A stretch of 13,513 nt of DNA, from assembly GCA_019348435.1 (NCBI GenBank), contig JAHWJM010000024.1, positions 1 to 13,513 of the forward strand, in the 5' to 3' direction. The first letter of the stretch is position 1. Each line of letters opens with the position of its first letter. A program made the position numbers and the translations under genes. The notes below the pieces were generated by a model. It was not told the origin of the DNA. It was given only the letters and a program-made list of their open reading frames with translations, and made no database searches. This stretch comes from Actinomycetota bacterium. GTDB taxonomy: Bacteria; Actinomycetota; Thermoleophilia; Solirubrobacterales; Solirubrobacteraceae. Shown here one piece after another: positions 13,513 through 13,513 of this stretch.

Positions 13513-13513
13513 G

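Noticed and set aside
1..13513. CRISPR arrays, insertion sequences, integrases, phage genes
   Set aside because: No regularly spaced repeats, transposase motifs or terminal inverted repeats were seen on either strand.

Overview
The window is high-GC DNA (about 70% G+C by eye) from an actinomycete-like bacterium. GTG starts are common, genes overlap tightly, many starts lack a Shine-Dalgarno site, and several starts have a TANNNT box 6-9 bases upstream, the usual layout of leaderless actinobacterial promoters. Gene content fits Thermoleophilia/Solirubrobacterales, but that placement is inference from memory. No phage, insertion sequence, CRISPR array or resistance island is visible.

Layout, left to right. 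At 1-1160 the 5'-truncated SRP GTPase gene ffh runs into the C-terminal half of a manganese-dependent inorganic pyrophosphatase (ppaC-type); the join lies in about 22 bases readable in both frames, so this is a chimera, natural or from assembly. A flavin-dependent luciferase-like monooxygenase (1150-2175, minus) converges on it. A divergent plus-strand run follows: a Gfo/Idh/MocA oxidoreductase, a histidine phosphatase and a Vps62/DUF946-like protein (2253-5113). A small four-cysteine zinc-ribbon-like gene (5088-5303, minus) sits back to back with a two-gene heterodimeric ABC exporter (5383-9020, plus), whose motifs predict one degenerate and one catalytic ATP site.

The right part is on the minus strand. 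It holds tRNA-Gln(CUG), two TrkA-type RCK proteins, an APC-superfamily permease with a C-terminal universal-stress-protein (USP) domain, a two-helix membrane protein, the orphan 3' end of another USP-type gene, a lipoprotein, the 3' half of a YceI-family gene, and the last blade and tail of gyrA. The permease, small membrane protein and RCK pair look like one ion- or solute-transport module under nucleotide control; no TrkH or KtrB pore subunit is present. A short leaderless reading frame whose stop overlaps the RCK start may couple their translation.

Two or three truncated-gene junctions (about 583-604, about 12578, about 13340-13361) suggest mosaic or misassembled ends. The interior, about 1150-12520, is coherent: every gene there is intact and neighbours fit tightly.
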